DNA of 56,956 nt from Gemmatimonadales bacterium (GTDB lineage: Bacteria > Gemmatimonadota > Gemmatimonadetes > Longimicrobiales > Gaopeijiaceae): assembly GCA_007695195.1 (NCBI GenBank), contig REEG01000067.1, positions 1 to 56,956 on the forward strand, read 5' to 3'. Shown in pieces: positions 27,864-36,478 of this stretch. Every line of letters begins with the position of its first letter. Positions within the stretch are counted from its first letter, which is position 1. The position numbers were made by a program, and so were the translations under genes. Below the pieces are notes generated by a model. The model saw nothing but the letters and a program-made list of their open reading frames with translations, was not told where the DNA came from and made no database searches.

Positions 27864-29082
27864 CGTCCCGCAGATCCTCAACCCGTGGCCCCGCCTCGTC
27901 TCCGTCCCTACCCCAACTCCGCTTCACCTTGAAGGCCCGGCCCGGGCGGTTCCAGATGAGGACCCCGGTGGTTCGACCGTCGCGGCTGTAGCGAGCGAAG
28001 CCGGGGTCCAGCGGTGACTCGCCCGGCACCGCCTCGGCCTCATCGTCAGGGGAGGGGAGTCCAACCACCTCCAACGTGAGGTCGCCCATCCCGGAGTAGA
28101 CGTAGGGCAGGGGATCGTAGTGGACGGATTCACCGGCCATGGCCTGTCCCGCCATCATCCCCGACTCGTTGGCGTGCTCTTCGTGCCCCAGCATCTCCCT
28201 TCGCCCGGTGAGGGAGAGAGGAAAGCGGGTCACGTCCCCGGCGGCCCAGACTCCGGGAAGGGAGGTCTGGAGGCCATGATCCACCACGATCCCTCCGTCC
28301 ACGGTCAAGCCTGCTTCGTCCGCCAGTTCGGTACAGGGCTCAACCCCCAGTCCGGCCACCACTAGATCGAATGGGGTACCGGCGAGATCCAGGCCGTCCG
28401 GGGAGGCGCCATCCGCCGCCTGGAGACGATGCTGGGCGTCCGGCGCGGGTTGAACGCCCTGGATTCCGGTCTCCGCATGAACCTGGATCCCCAACTCCTC
28501 CAGGACACGGGCCAGATGGCCTCCAAAGGGAGGCGGAATGCGACCCCCCAGGGGCGTCTTCTCGGGGAAGAAGAGGTGGATCTCCGCGTCGGTGGATCCG
28601 GCCAGGGAGGCCGCTACCTCACACCCGATGAACCCTCCACCCACAACGGCAATACGGGCGGCCGCCTCGGCGCCTTCCCGGAGCCTCCGGTAGTCGTCCA
28701 GGGTCCGGAAATAGGTCACGCCGTCATCGGCCCCCGAGAGTCTGCGGGGGCGCGCACCGGTGGCCAGAAGGATCTTCCGCGCCGAGTGGCGGGTGCCGCC
28801 GTCGTCCACCACCGTCAGGGGGTCGGTTTCCAGCCGTACGGCCCGGGTTCCCAGGCGCAGATCCACCTCCAGGTCTGCCGTATCCCGACCAATCCGGTCC
28901 TCCGATTCCCCCTTCCAGAGGCCCTTGGAGAGTGGGGGGCGGTCGTAGGGGGGATGGGGTTCGGCGCACAGGACGCGGATCCCACCCTCCGGGTCCACCG
29001 ACCGGATCCCCCGCACAGCGGCGTCAGCGGTCATCCCGCCACCCACGATCAGATACTCCACCACCTCACGTCCCTTACTCAC
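27847..29082 (-). CDS. FAD-dependent NAD(P)H oxidoreductase (ferredoxin reductase-like)
   Basis: A 411-residue flavoprotein with an N-terminal FAD loop (VGGGMTADAAVRG), an internal NAD(P)H loop (VVGGGFIGCEVAASL) and a C-terminal FAD signature (GVWAAGDVTRFP), then a reductase C-terminal domain. It resembles the ferredoxin/rubredoxin reductases of oxygenase systems. The electron acceptor is not encoded nearby. It starts at a GTG overlapping the stop of the upstream CNNM/CorC gene. Confidence 0.9.
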   Translation of the reverse strand: MSKGREVVEYLIVGGGMTADAAVRGIRSVDPEGGIRVLCAEPHPPYDRPPLSKGLWKGESEDRIGRDTADLEVDLRLGTRAVRLETDPLTVVDDGGTRHSARKILLATGARPRRLSGADDGVTYFRTLDDYRRLREGAEAAARIAVVGGGFIGCEVAASLAGSTDAEIHLFFPEKTPLGGRIPPPFGGHLARVLEELGIQVHAETGIQGVQPAPDAQHRLQAADGASPDGLDLAGTPFDLVVAGLGVEPCTELADEAGLTVDGGIVVDHGLQTSLPGVWAAGDVTRFPLSLTGRREMLGHEEHANESGMMAGQAMAGESVHYDPLPYVYSGMGDLTLEVVGLPSPDDEAEAVPGESPLDPGFARYSRDGRTTGVLIWNRPGRAFKVKRSWGRDGDEAGPRVEDLRDVILGG

Positions 29083-30365
29083 GAACCGGTCTCCTTGTTC
29101 TCGGTTCCCTCGGACTGCGGGGAACCGGGTTCCTCCACACCGAGTGTCGGCGTGTAACGCACGAATTCGACACGGCGCCCCCTCATACGGATCACTTCGA
29201 ATCGCCCCCCACCCTCCGGTAGCTCGGCCACATCGCCCTCTCGGGGCATCCGGTTCAGATGCCCGAAGATATAGCCGCCCAGGGTATCGTACTGATCGTC
29301 GGGAAGCTCGACGCCGAGCCGATCCTCTACCTCTCGGAGCGGTACCCCACCCCAGATGCGGAGTCCGGTGGGACCTTCCTGGAAATCCAGAGGTTCATCG
29401 GCTTCATGCTCATCCTGGATCTCGCCCACAATCTCTTCGATGAGGTCTTCCAGGGTCGCCAGACCCGCCGTCCCGCCGAACTCATCCAGGACGATGACCA
29501 TCTTGCTCCGTTGCCGACGCATCTCGATCAACAGGTCCTGGACCGGCTTCCCGGCCGGCGCGAAGAAGGGCGGGCGGATGATGGCCCGGATGTCGGTGGC
29601 ACCTTCACGATCCGCCTGCCAGAGGTCACGGGCCAGGAGAATTCCCACAATCCGGTCCACGCTTCCATCGAACACCGGAAGGCGAAGGTGGCCCTCATCC
29701 AGCATGACGGACTTGGCATCCTCCACTGTGGCATCGGACGGGACCGCCACCATGTCGGTGCGGGGCGTCATGACCTCGCCCACGGAAACGGCTTCCAGGT
29801 TGATGATGTTGGTCACCACCTTCCACTCTTCTTCGCCCAGGGTTCCCTCGCGACGACCGATCTGGGCCAGAACCTCCAGTTCGGCCCGGCTCACGGTGAA
29901 CTGATCCTTTTGGCCCCGGGCGATGGCACTGGAGAAGAATCCCAGGGGAATCAAGATAGGCTTGAGGATCCAGATCAGGATCTGAAGCGTCCAGGCCGCG
30001 GCGGGAGCCAGCGTTCTCCAGTAAGTGGCGCCCAGGGTCTTGGGGAGGATCTCTGCGAAGAGGAGGATCGACAGGGTGAGGGCGGCCGAGAAGAGCGCCA
30101 TCCACTCCTGCCCGAACACGCGCAGAGCCAATGCGCCACTCAGCGCGGCGCCGCCGGTGCCGGCGATGGTGTTCAGGGTGAGGATCGCCGAGATGGGCTC
30201 GTCGATCCGCTTCTGCATCCGATGGAGGAAGGCGCCGGCGCGGGTCCCCTTCTCCCTCAGCAACTCCACGTAGGAGTGCGTGAGCGAGAGGAGGACGGCT
30301 TCCAGGATGGAGCAGATGAAGGAGAGGCCGAGGGCTAGGCCCAGAACCCACGCAAGCGTCGTCAT
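29079..30365 (-). CDS. CNNM/CorC-type (hemolysin C family) membrane protein with CBS pair
   Basis: A 428-residue protein with an N-terminal DUF21 transmembrane domain (about 1-190), a CBS-domain pair (about 200-325; VMTPRTDMVAVP) and a C-terminal CorC_HlyC domain (about 340-420). Homologues act in Mg2+/Co2+ efflux or Na+-coupled Mg2+ export. It is the first gene of a leftward pair with the FAD oxidoreductase. Confidence 0.92.
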   Translation of the reverse strand: MTTLAWVLGLALGLSFICSILEAVLLSLTHSYVELLREKGTRAGAFLHRMQKRIDEPISAILTLNTIAGTGGAALSGALALRVFGQEWMALFSAALTLSILLFAEILPKTLGATYWRTLAPAAAWTLQILIWILKPILIPLGFFSSAIARGQKDQFTVSRAELEVLAQIGRREGTLGEEEWKVVTNIINLEAVSVGEVMTPRTDMVAVPSDATVEDAKSVMLDEGHLRLPVFDGSVDRIVGILLARDLWQADREGATDIRAIIRPPFFAPAGKPVQDLLIEMRRQRSKMVIVLDEFGGTAGLATLEDLIEEIVGEIQDEHEADEPLDFQEGPTGLRIWGGVPLREVEDRLGVELPDDQYDTLGGYIFGHLNRMPREGDVAELPEGGGRFEVIRMRGRRVEFVRYTPTLGVEEPGSPQSEGTENKETGS

Positions 30366-30523
30366 GGTTCTGGATCATGGGGCGCCGAAGCGGGCGCCGC
30401 CAGACGCCGGGGAGGCGGCCCTCCCGTGCAATCGTGCGAGCGCGCCCCGGCTCCCCCGTGATCCACACCGGGGGGACCGGGGCGCTGAGGCCCTGCTGGA
30501 TCAGTCATGCGGAAGCGTGTGGG

Positions 30524-30952
30524 TCAGCCCACCAGGCGGGCCGTGAGGCCGATGTCCACCGCGGACAGGGCCTTGGATACCGGACAGCCCCCCTTGGCCG
30601 CTTCGGCCTGCTCCTGGAACGCCTCCTGCGAGATGCCCGGGACGCGTGCTTCACACTCCAGCTCGATCCCGGTGATGGCGAATCCTCCCTCCACCTGGTC
30701 CAGATGCACCCGTGCGGTGGTACTCACCGTTTCCGGGGTGTGTCCGGCCTCGGAGAGGAGGTGGGCAAGGGCCATGGAATAGCACCCGGAGTGGGCCGCG
30801 GCGATGAGTTCCTCGGGGTTTGTGCCCTCTCCCGTCTCGAAGCGGGACGGGAAGGAGTACCTGCCGGATAGGGCTCCGCTCTCGGATTGCACCTCTCCGG
30901 TCCCTTCGGCGAGGCTTCCCTTCCACTGGGCGCTGGCGCTACGAACTGGCAT
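30524..30952 (-). CDS. OsmC/Ohr-family peroxiredoxin
   Basis: A 142-residue OsmC-family thiol peroxidase that reduces organic hydroperoxides. The redox pair is C57 (HSGCYSMAL) and C123 (GGCPVSKAL). The start at 30952 has a purine-rich AAGGGGAA upstream; an ATG five codons earlier (30967) is less likely. It is divergent from the M20-like peptidase. Confidence 0.9.
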   Translation of the reverse strand: MPVRSASAQWKGSLAEGTGEVQSESGALSGRYSFPSRFETGEGTNPEELIAAAHSGCYSMALAHLLSEAGHTPETVSTTARVHLDQVEGGFAITGIELECEARVPGISQEAFQEQAEAAKGGCPVSKALSAVDIGLTARLVG

Positions 30953-31100
30953 GTGTTCCCCTTTCATTCAGTGGTGAAGCGTGACATGGTGGATGCAGCC
31001 GAGGGCCCACGGTGGGCCACCGGCAACACGCGGACGCAAGTACCCGCCCGGCGGGACAGTGGTCCGATGAATCCAGGGACCGGCAACGTAGAGGTCGAGC

Positions 31101-32477
31101 ATGAACAGAAATTCCCGTTCGAATCAGGGCCATGAGGCCGTGCGGGATCCGTGGTCGAGTGCCTTCGGAGCCTTCTTGGCCGGGGCACTCGTGATGGCCT
31201 GCGTTCTGTGGCCGGTGGCCGCCGAGGCCGGAACGACACCGCAGGAGATCGATGACCCCGGAGCGGTCCTGGCCCGGCTCCTGGACGATCCGCGCTGGAC
31301 GGGAGGGCTCGACCAGATCCACGACGGGCGGGATGCGGCGGCGGAGCTTCTGGTGGAGATCGGTGGGATCGTCAGCCCCTCCGGCCGGGAGCACGAGCGA
31401 GCCGCCCGGGTGGCGGACGAGCTCCGGGCCATGGGGATCCAGGACGTCCAGGTCACCGGAGCCCCCAACGTGGTGGCCCGGATTCCCGGTCGGAGTGGCC
31501 GTGCCGTGGTCTTCATCTCCACCCTCGACGACCTGCAGACGGTGGCCCTGAACCAGGAGGCGGCCAGTGGCCCTCCCGTCATCCGTGGCGACCGGGTGGA
31601 AGGACCCGGGACCAACACCTCCACCGTGACCGTGGCCATGCTCACCGCCGCTCGGGCCCTGGTGGACGCCGGGTTCGAGCCGGAGCATGACCTCTATCTT
31701 GTCGGGGTCGCCGAGGAGGAGACCGGACTCCGAGGGATGTTCGAGATCGTGGATCAACTCGGCGATAAGGCGGTGGCGTATGTGGACATCCTGGGAGACG
31801 GCAGCTCCATCAGCTATGGAGCCCTCTCCATCCACTGGTGGCGTATCATGGGGGAGGGGCCTCCGGGACACTCCCTGGGTGGCGGACTCCCCAATGTGAA
31901 CCAGGGGCTGGCCCGCGCCGTCGACCGGATCCTCGATTGGTCCCGCCCGTACCAGGATCCGGCCAACCGCACGACGGTGAACGTCTCCATCCTTCGCAGT
32001 GGAGAGGTCTTCAACCACAAGCCCTCAGAGGGGTGGTTCTCCCTGGATCTCCGGTCGCTGGAGGCAGAGACCGTAGCGGAGATGGAAGAGGGGGTCCGGT
32101 CCATCCTGGGGCAGGTGGAGGCGGAGACGGGGATTCCCCTGCGCATGGAGCCTGAGTCTTTGGTGCCGGGCGGACAGATCCCGGGGGCGCTGGAGTCGCC
32201 GCTGGTCCGTTCGTCCCGGACGGTGGCCCAGCACCTGGGACTGGAGCCGAACCTGAATCCCGCCGGTTCGTCCAACATGAATGTGGCCGTGGCCCGGGGG
32301 ATTCCGGCCATCGGGCTTGGCGGAAGCCGGGGGGGTGAGCGCGGGCACCCGGGGGAGTGGGCCGACATTCCCGCCATGATGCGCACGGCGGAGCACGTCT
32401 ACCTCCTGGCCCTCCTCCTGGCCGGCGGCGAGTTGCCGGTGGGCCTCCCGGAAGGGCAGGGGGCCGGGGGCTTGTGA
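31101..32477 (+). CDS. secreted M20-family peptidase homologue lacking some metal ligands
   Basis: A 458-residue protein with a signal peptide (FLAGALVMACVLWPVAAEA) and the M20/M28-like peptidase fold. The general base pair is kept (VAEEETGLRG) and a C-terminal His is present (RGHPGEW). The first metal motif reads STLDDLQTV instead of HxD, and the bridging Asp region reads GPGTNTST instead of G-G-x-D-K. Catalysis by a normal di-zinc site is therefore doubtful. The stop overlaps the GTG start of the nicotinate phosphoribosyltransferase gene. Confidence 0.8.
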   Translation: MNRNSRSNQGHEAVRDPWSSAFGAFLAGALVMACVLWPVAAEAGTTPQEIDDPGAVLARLLDDPRWTGGLDQIHDGRDAAAELLVEIGGIVSPSGREHERAARVADELRAMGIQDVQVTGAPNVVARIPGRSGRAVVFISTLDDLQTVALNQEAASGPPVIRGDRVEGPGTNTSTVTVAMLTAARALVDAGFEPEHDLYLVGVAEEETGLRGMFEIVDQLGDKAVAYVDILGDGSSISYGALSIHWWRIMGEGPPGHSLGGGLPNVNQGLARAVDRILDWSRPYQDPANRTTVNVSILRSGEVFNHKPSEGWFSLDLRSLEAETVAEMEEGVRSILGQVEAETGIPLRMEPESLVPGGQIPGALESPLVRSSRTVAQHLGLEPNLNPAGSSNMNVAVARGIPAIGLGGSRGGERGHPGEWADIPAMMRTAEHVYLLALLLAGGELPVGLPEGQGAGGL

Positions 32478-33622
32478 CGGATCACGCCCGCCACGGCCGC
32501 GACGGAGACGCCCGCGACGGACGGGGACCACGGGACGGTCCTCCGCCGGCTCCGCTCCGACGAGACGCACGGCTTCCCCCCGACACCTTCCAACTGCCCG
32601 TGGAGCGCATGCGGTCGGGGTATTACTCGGACAAGTATTTCGTCCGGGCCCGGGAGGTGCTTTTGGCCGACGGTCGGGAGCCCCGGGTGACCATGCAGGT
32701 CTTCCAGAAGAATCGGGCCTGGGTGGCGGGGACCGACGAGGTGGTGGCCATCCTGAAGCTCTGCCTCACCGACGGATTCTCGTGGTCGGACCTGGTGGTC
32801 ACGAGCTTGAGGGACGGCGACCGGGTCGAGCCGTGGGAGACGGTCATGGAGATCGAGGGGCCCTACGCCGCCTTTGCGCACCTGGAAACCCTCTACGTGG
32901 GTGTGCTCAGTCGGCGGACGCGGATTGCCACCCGGACCCGGGAGGTGGTGGAGGCGGCGTGGCCCAAGCCCATCATGTTCTTCCCGGCCCGGCACGACCA
33001 CTGGATGGTGCAGACGGGAGACGGCTGGGCGGCCCACGTGGCTGGAGCCATCGGTGTTTCCACCGATGCGCAGGCCTCGTGGTGGGGCTCCGAGGGGATG
33101 GGGACGGTCCCCCACGCCCTTATCGCCGCCTATGGGGGGGACACGGTGGCGGCGACGCAGGCGTTCGTCCGCCACATGCCCGAATCGGTGAACGTCATCT
33201 CCCTGGTGGACTTCGAGAACGACTGCGTGCGTACCTCCCTGGAGGTGGCCCGGGCCGTGGGCTCCCGGCTCTACGGGGTGCGCCTGGATACCTCAGAGAA
33301 GATGGTGGATCGGTCACTGGTGCACGAGATGGGTGACTTCGATCCCAGGGGGGTGAATCCCAGGCTGGTTTGGAAGGTTCGGGAGGCCCTGGACCGGGAG
33401 GGGTTCTCCGCTGTCCAGGTCATCTGTTCCGGCGGATTCGACGCCGAGAAGATCCGCGCCTTCGAGGAATCCCGCGTGCCTGTGGACGCGTACGGGGTCG
33501 GGAGCGCCCTCATGCGCGGAAACTACGACTTCACCGCCGATGTGGTGCGTGTAGACGGGGATCCCTGTGCCAAGGTCGGGCGACGGCATCGGCCCAACCC
33601 GAGGTTGGAGCCGGTTGGCTGA
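32474..33622 (+). CDS. pncB: nicotinate phosphoribosyltransferase
   Basis: A 382-residue enzyme of NAD salvage that converts nicotinate and PRPP to nicotinate mononucleotide. Family motifs include SGYYSDKYF at the N-terminus, the GTVPHAL substrate loop and the PRPP-binding ICSGGFDAEKI region. The first 40 residues are a low-complexity Arg/Asp/Pro-rich tail. It starts at a GTG overlapping the stop of the M20-like gene (GTGA). Confidence 0.9.
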   Translation: MTDHARHGRDGDARDGRGPRDGPPPAPLRRDARLPPDTFQLPVERMRSGYYSDKYFVRAREVLLADGREPRVTMQVFQKNRAWVAGTDEVVAILKLCLTDGFSWSDLVVTSLRDGDRVEPWETVMEIEGPYAAFAHLETLYVGVLSRRTRIATRTREVVEAAWPKPIMFFPARHDHWMVQTGDGWAAHVAGAIGVSTDAQASWWGSEGMGTVPHALIAAYGGDTVAATQAFVRHMPESVNVISLVDFENDCVRTSLEVARAVGSRLYGVRLDTSEKMVDRSLVHEMGDFDPRGVNPRLVWKVREALDREGFSAVQVICSGGFDAEKIRAFEESRVPVDAYGVGSALMRGNYDFTADVVRVDGDPCAKVGRRHRPNPRLEPVG

Positions 33623-33626
33623 GCCG

Positions 33627-33641
33627 GTGGGGACACCCCAC
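33627..33641 (+). terminator. short hairpin after pncB
   Basis: A 6-bp stem (GTGGGG ... CCCCAC) with a 3-base loop lies 5 bp after the pncB stop. There is no T-run, so termination is uncertain. Confidence 0.3.
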
Positions 33642-33730
33642 GGCACTCAATCGCTTCAGTGGGTTGCGTGGCCCTGGACGTTTGTAGAGACTTTTCGGGT
33701 TACACGTGGTGTGGGTTCGCTCTTCGCGAG

Positions 33731-34585
33731 ATGCCCGGCGCCCCGCCTCCTTCGCTTCCCGACAGCCCTTCCGTGCCCGGTCCGTCCCCCCAATCGCCAT
33801 CTCTGACGATCCTTCGGCGGCCTCTGGCGTCGGTGGGGCTGGTGGCTCGCAACGTGGCCGAGCACGCGGGCCAGTTGGGTCTTCTGGTGGGTCGCTCCGC
33901 CCGGGCCTTCGCCACGCTGCAGGTATCTCCCCGCTCGGTCCTCCAGCAGATCTACATCATGGGGGTGCAGAGCATCCCCATCGTCATGGTCACGGCTGTG
34001 CTGGCCGGGATCGTCACCAGCCAACAAGGGGGATACCAGTTCCAGGGGGCCGTTCCCCTCTACGTCCTGGGGAGCATCGTGGTGGCCTCGGTGGTACTGG
34101 AACTGGGGCCGGTCCTCACCGCCATCATCCTGGTGGGGCGTGTGGGGGCACGGATCACGGCGGAGTTGGGCACCATGAAGGTTTCGGAGCAGATCGACGC
34201 CTTCCACGCCCTCGGTCGGGATCCGGTGGCCATGCTGGCGGCGCCCCGCATCCTGGCGGGAGTGATCGCGGTTCCCATCCTGGTGGCCATCGCCAACGTG
34301 GTGGGTGTACTGGCCGGGATGGTGGCGGCCCGCCTGACACTGGGTCTGGGATTCGAGTCGTTTCTCTATGGGGCCCGGTTGTTCTGGCACAACTGGGATC
34401 TCTTCTACTCGCTGACCAAGGCGGTGGTGTTCGGGTTTTCCATTCCCGTGATCTCCATTCACATGGGACTCCGCACCAGTGGAGGTGCCGCGGGGGTGGG
34501 GCGGACGACCACGGCGTCGGTGATGTTCATGACCCTGACCATCCTGATCCTGGATGCCCTCTTTCCGCCGCTCCTCCTGCAGTAG
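33731..34585 (+). CDS. mlaE: MlaE-type ABC transporter permease
   Basis: A 284-residue inner-membrane permease of the YrbE/MlaE family, which with MlaF and MlaD moves phospholipids between inner and outer membranes. Several membrane helices and the family motif ELGPVLTAIILVGRVGARI...ELGTMKVSEQIDA are present. The start at 33731 is the ATG nearest the conserved region. mlaF and mlaD follow; mlaC and mlaB are absent here. Confidence 0.92.
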   Translation: MPGAPPPSLPDSPSVPGPSPQSPSLTILRRPLASVGLVARNVAEHAGQLGLLVGRSARAFATLQVSPRSVLQQIYIMGVQSIPIVMVTAVLAGIVTSQQGGYQFQGAVPLYVLGSIVVASVVLELGPVLTAIILVGRVGARITAELGTMKVSEQIDAFHALGRDPVAMLAAPRILAGVIAVPILVAIANVVGVLAGMVAARLTLGLGFESFLYGARLFWHNWDLFYSLTKAVVFGFSIPVISIHMGLRTSGGAAGVGRTTTASVMFMTLTILILDALFPPLLLQ

Positions 34586-34617
34586 CGAACGGCTCCACCG
34601 AACCTTCGGCCCTCTCC

Positions 34618-35382
34618 ATGATCCAATACCACGACGTCTGGAAAGCCTTCGACGCCCCAGTGCTGCAGGGCGTGTCCTTCGGGGTCGAAGAGGGAGAGAT
34701 GTTCGGAATCTTCGGTCCTTCCGGTACGGGGAAGAGCGTTCTGCTCAAGACCACCATTGGTCTCATCGATCTGGATCGGGGTGATGTGACGGTGGAGGGG
34801 GATTCGGTCTATCGCGGAGGAAAGGCGTCGCTTCGGCGGGTGCGCTACCGGGTGGGATACGTCTTTCAGAATGCGGCGCTCTTCGATTCCCTCGATGTGT
34901 ACGAGAATGTGGAGATGGGCCTGCCCGAGGAGGAACTCCGGCAGATGAAGCGACTCGATGTTACTCGGCGGGTCTGGGATGCGCTGGAGTTGGTGAACCT
35001 CGAGCCTGGACAGGTCCTACGGAAGTTGCCGTCGGAGTTGTCGGGCGGGATGCGGAAACGAGCCGGGATCGCCCGGGCCATCGTGGGGCGCCCCCGCATC
35101 CTCCTGTGGGACGAGCCTACCACGGGGCTCGATCCCGTGAATACGGCGGCGGTGGAACGCCTGATCGTCCGCCTTTCCCAGGAACTGAACGTGACATCCA
35201 TCATCGTGACCCATGACATCCAGGGCGGACTCGAGATGTGTGATCGTGTGGCCATGTTGGAGGGAGGACACCTGCGGTTCATCGGTGAACCGGACGCGTT
35301 CCGGCAGAGCCGGGATCCGGTGGTTCGAGCCTTTGTGGATCGGGCGGCGGCCATGGCTGCCCTGGACCAGGTCGAGGTCTAG
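34618..35382 (+). CDS. mlaF: MlaF-type ABC transporter ATPase
   Basis: A 254-residue ATP-binding subunit with Walker A (GPSGTGKS), signature LSGGM, Walker B (LLWDEPTTGLDP) and the switch His (VTHD). It powers the MlaE permease. The open frame extends far upstream inside mlaE, but the ATG at 34618 gives the conserved N-terminus (MIQYHDVWKAF). mlaD begins immediately after the stop. Confidence 0.93.
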   Translation: MIQYHDVWKAFDAPVLQGVSFGVEEGEMFGIFGPSGTGKSVLLKTTIGLIDLDRGDVTVEGDSVYRGGKASLRRVRYRVGYVFQNAALFDSLDVYENVEMGLPEEELRQMKRLDVTRRVWDALELVNLEPGQVLRKLPSELSGGMRKRAGIARAIVGRPRILLWDEPTTGLDPVNTAAVERLIVRLSQELNVTSIIVTHDIQGGLEMCDRVAMLEGGHLRFIGEPDAFRQSRDPVVRAFVDRAAAMAALDQVEV

Positions 35383-36354
35383 ATGAGCAAGCATTCGGGA
35401 TCACAGGGCAAGGGAACCACCCATAAGGGTACCACCAACGGGCCGTCCCCCGAGGAGTTGGCGCGGGCGACGCCCTCTGTTGCCGGGGGGCGGGAGGTCC
35501 GTATCGGGATCTTCGTCCTCATCGGGGCGTTCGCCGTTCTCCTTCTGCTCTTTCTCCTGACGGATCCGGCCACCTTCCGGGGTCGGTACATGGTCACCAC
35601 CCAGATGATGGATGCCGGGGGTGTGCGCGCCGGCGACCCGGTCCAGATGAGGGGCGTGAACATCGGTCGGGTCCGGGGCTTCGAGATGCGGGATCCCGGT
35701 GTGGCGATCCATCTGGAGATCAACGGGCAGTGGGCTATCCCAAGCGACTCCCGCGCCCGCCTGGCCGGGGTCGGGCTCCTGGGTGGACGCACCGTTGAGA
35801 TCGTACCTGGGGACGCCGAGACGTCACTCCCGCCCGGTGCCGTTCTCCCAGGAGAAGCCGGCGAGGGGATCCTGGATGTTGCGGATGCCCTGGGAGACGA
35901 TGCCCTGGCCATCGCCGGGACCATCCGGAGCCTTCTGGACGAGGAGGCGGTGGCGGGAATCCGGGCCTCGGCCTCCGAGGTCGATCGACTTCTGGAGACC
36001 CTGACCGCCGCGGCAGAGGAGCAGCGAGAGGAGTTGGGGCGTCTCTCCCGGTCCCTGGCCACTTCGGCGGAGCAGGTGGAGGATGTGCTGGCCCGCGACG
36101 AGATCGACCGGGCTCTGGCTCGAACCGATTCGACCCTCGCCACCCTCCAGTCTGTGGGGGCCCGGTTGGATCGGGCCACCGGATCGCTGGAGACGATCCT
36201 CCAGCGAGTCGAGGACGGCGAGGGGACTCTGGGACAACTGGCGTCCAACGACGAACTCTACCGGAACCTCAACGAGGCGGCAGAGGCGATCCTGCGTCTG
36301 GCCCAGGATGTCCAGGAGAATCCCTCCCGGTACATCCGGCTCCGGCTCTTCTGA
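35383..36354 (+). CDS. mlaD: MlaD-type MCE-domain protein
   Basis: A 323-residue protein with one membrane helix (about residues 42-62) and an MCE domain (about 68-150; MDAGGVRAGDPVQMRGVNIG). A long helical C-terminal region follows. It is the periplasmic lipid-binding ring of the transporter encoded by the two genes before it. It starts directly at the mlaF stop. Confidence 0.92.
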   Translation: MSKHSGSQGKGTTHKGTTNGPSPEELARATPSVAGGREVRIGIFVLIGAFAVLLLLFLLTDPATFRGRYMVTTQMMDAGGVRAGDPVQMRGVNIGRVRGFEMRDPGVAIHLEINGQWAIPSDSRARLAGVGLLGGRTVEIVPGDAETSLPPGAVLPGEAGEGILDVADALGDDALAIAGTIRSLLDEEAVAGIRASASEVDRLLETLTAAAEEQREELGRLSRSLATSAEQVEDVLARDEIDRALARTDSTLATLQSVGARLDRATGSLETILQRVEDGEGTLGQLASNDELYRNLNEAAEAILRLAQDVQENPSRYIRLRLF

Positions 36355-36411
36355 GCCAACACGTCCGGCTTCACTGATCCCACCCAACCCGGGACGTCGA
36401 ACGAACACGCA

Positions 36412-36455
36412 CGCCGAAGGCCCGGCCCCTACGTTCCAGGGCCGGGCCTTCGGCG
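36412..36455. terminator. bidirectional terminator hairpin
   Basis: A perfect 17-bp GC-rich inverted repeat with a 10-base loop lies between converging genes (mlaD and the protease/propeller/barrel gene). There is no long T-run on either side, but the stability and position fit a shared terminator. Confidence 0.7.
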
Positions 36456-36478
36456 AACCATGGTCGAACCATGATGGA

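Noticed and set aside
33706-34617. A long in-frame extension upstream of mlaF
   Set aside because: It lies in another frame of mlaE; the conserved ABC domain starts at 34618.
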